From Candidatus Taylorbacteria bacterium RIFCSPLOWO2_01_FULL_45_15b (GTDB taxonomy: Bacteria; Patescibacteriota; Minisyncoccia; Phycocordibacterales; 01-FULL-45-15b): a DNA stretch of 11,536 nt. Location of the stretch: NCBI GenBank assembly GCA_001822655.1, contig MHRX01000011.1, positions 1 through 11,536 of the forward strand. Direction: 5' to 3'. A model generated the notes under the pieces. The model did no database searches, had not been told where the DNA came from, and saw only the letters and a program-made list of their open reading frames with translations. Positions 11,443-11,536 of the stretch are shown here, one piece after another. Each line of letters begins with the position of its first letter. Within the stretch, counting starts at the first letter, position 1. The position numbers and the translations under genes were made by a program.

Positions 11443-11536
11443 CTTTTAACCTAATAAACTACTGACTTTGAATAACGAAATGCAAAAACACCGACACCTC
11501 GAACACAACACAGCCGTCTGTGATTTTAAAAACAAC

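Noticed and set aside
11480..11536. Open frame from an ATG at 11480 to the window end (19 codons)
   Set aside because: No Shine-Dalgarno or convincing -10 box precedes it and the visible part is too short to judge; it may be the start of the next gene.

Overview
The window looks like a piece of a small-genome bacterium of the Candidate Phyla Radiation (Patescibacteria, most likely a Parcubacteria-type lineage). This is an inference. It rests on short, mostly single-gene transcription units, the small lysozyme-like transglycosylase with the DVGVMQIN core, the small Ada-type zinc-domain protein with a membrane anchor, divergent RecR and exonuclease sequences, and the near absence of Shine-Dalgarno sequences. 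TGA is used as a stop (dnaB, the 55-aa gene), so there is no sign of UGA recoding.

Layout. 1-459 (+): catalytic half of a tyrosine recombinase, cut by the window edge. 611-2213 (-): a zinc-ribbon SAM methyltransferase and an EVE-domain protein. 2225-2511: a 281-bp MITE-like element with 19-bp terminal inverted repeats and a TAA target duplication, immediately upstream of the EVE gene. 2561-3197 (-): a transglycosylase-like protein with a consensus promoter, a 5'-leader hairpin and a 3' terminator. 3339-3938 (-): a DEDDh-type exonuclease lacking the usual Exo III Asp. 4108-4430 (+): an 80-aa gene with its own promoter, the only strong Shine-Dalgarno in the window, and a terminator. 4462-4932 (-) and 4983-5255 (+): a membrane-anchored Ada-like protein divergent from rpmA (bL27), with -10 boxes that overlap. 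5409-7137 (-): rplI (bL9) behind a ctpA-type S41 peptidase. 7343-8779 (+): cysS. 8925-11057 (+): dnaB then recR. 11229-11396 (+): a 55-aa Cys4 zinc-ribbon gene with promoter and terminator.

How the genes work together. Most of the right half is core information processing: ribosomal proteins L27 and L9, Cys-tRNA synthesis, the replicative helicase and RecFOR-type repair. ctpA and the transglycosylase act on the cell envelope. The left third (recombinase, methyltransferase, EVE protein, MITE) is the accessory part.

The strongest general signal is at gene starts. At least five, probably six, genes have a -10-like hexamer 6-8 nt upstream of the start codon and no Shine-Dalgarno, which implies leaderless mRNAs. 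The MITE with its paired hairpin modules, the hairpin at the very 5' end of the transglycosylase mRNA, and a 46-nt near-perfect palindrome after recR are the other items most worth checking. I see no rRNA, tRNA or CRISPR array.
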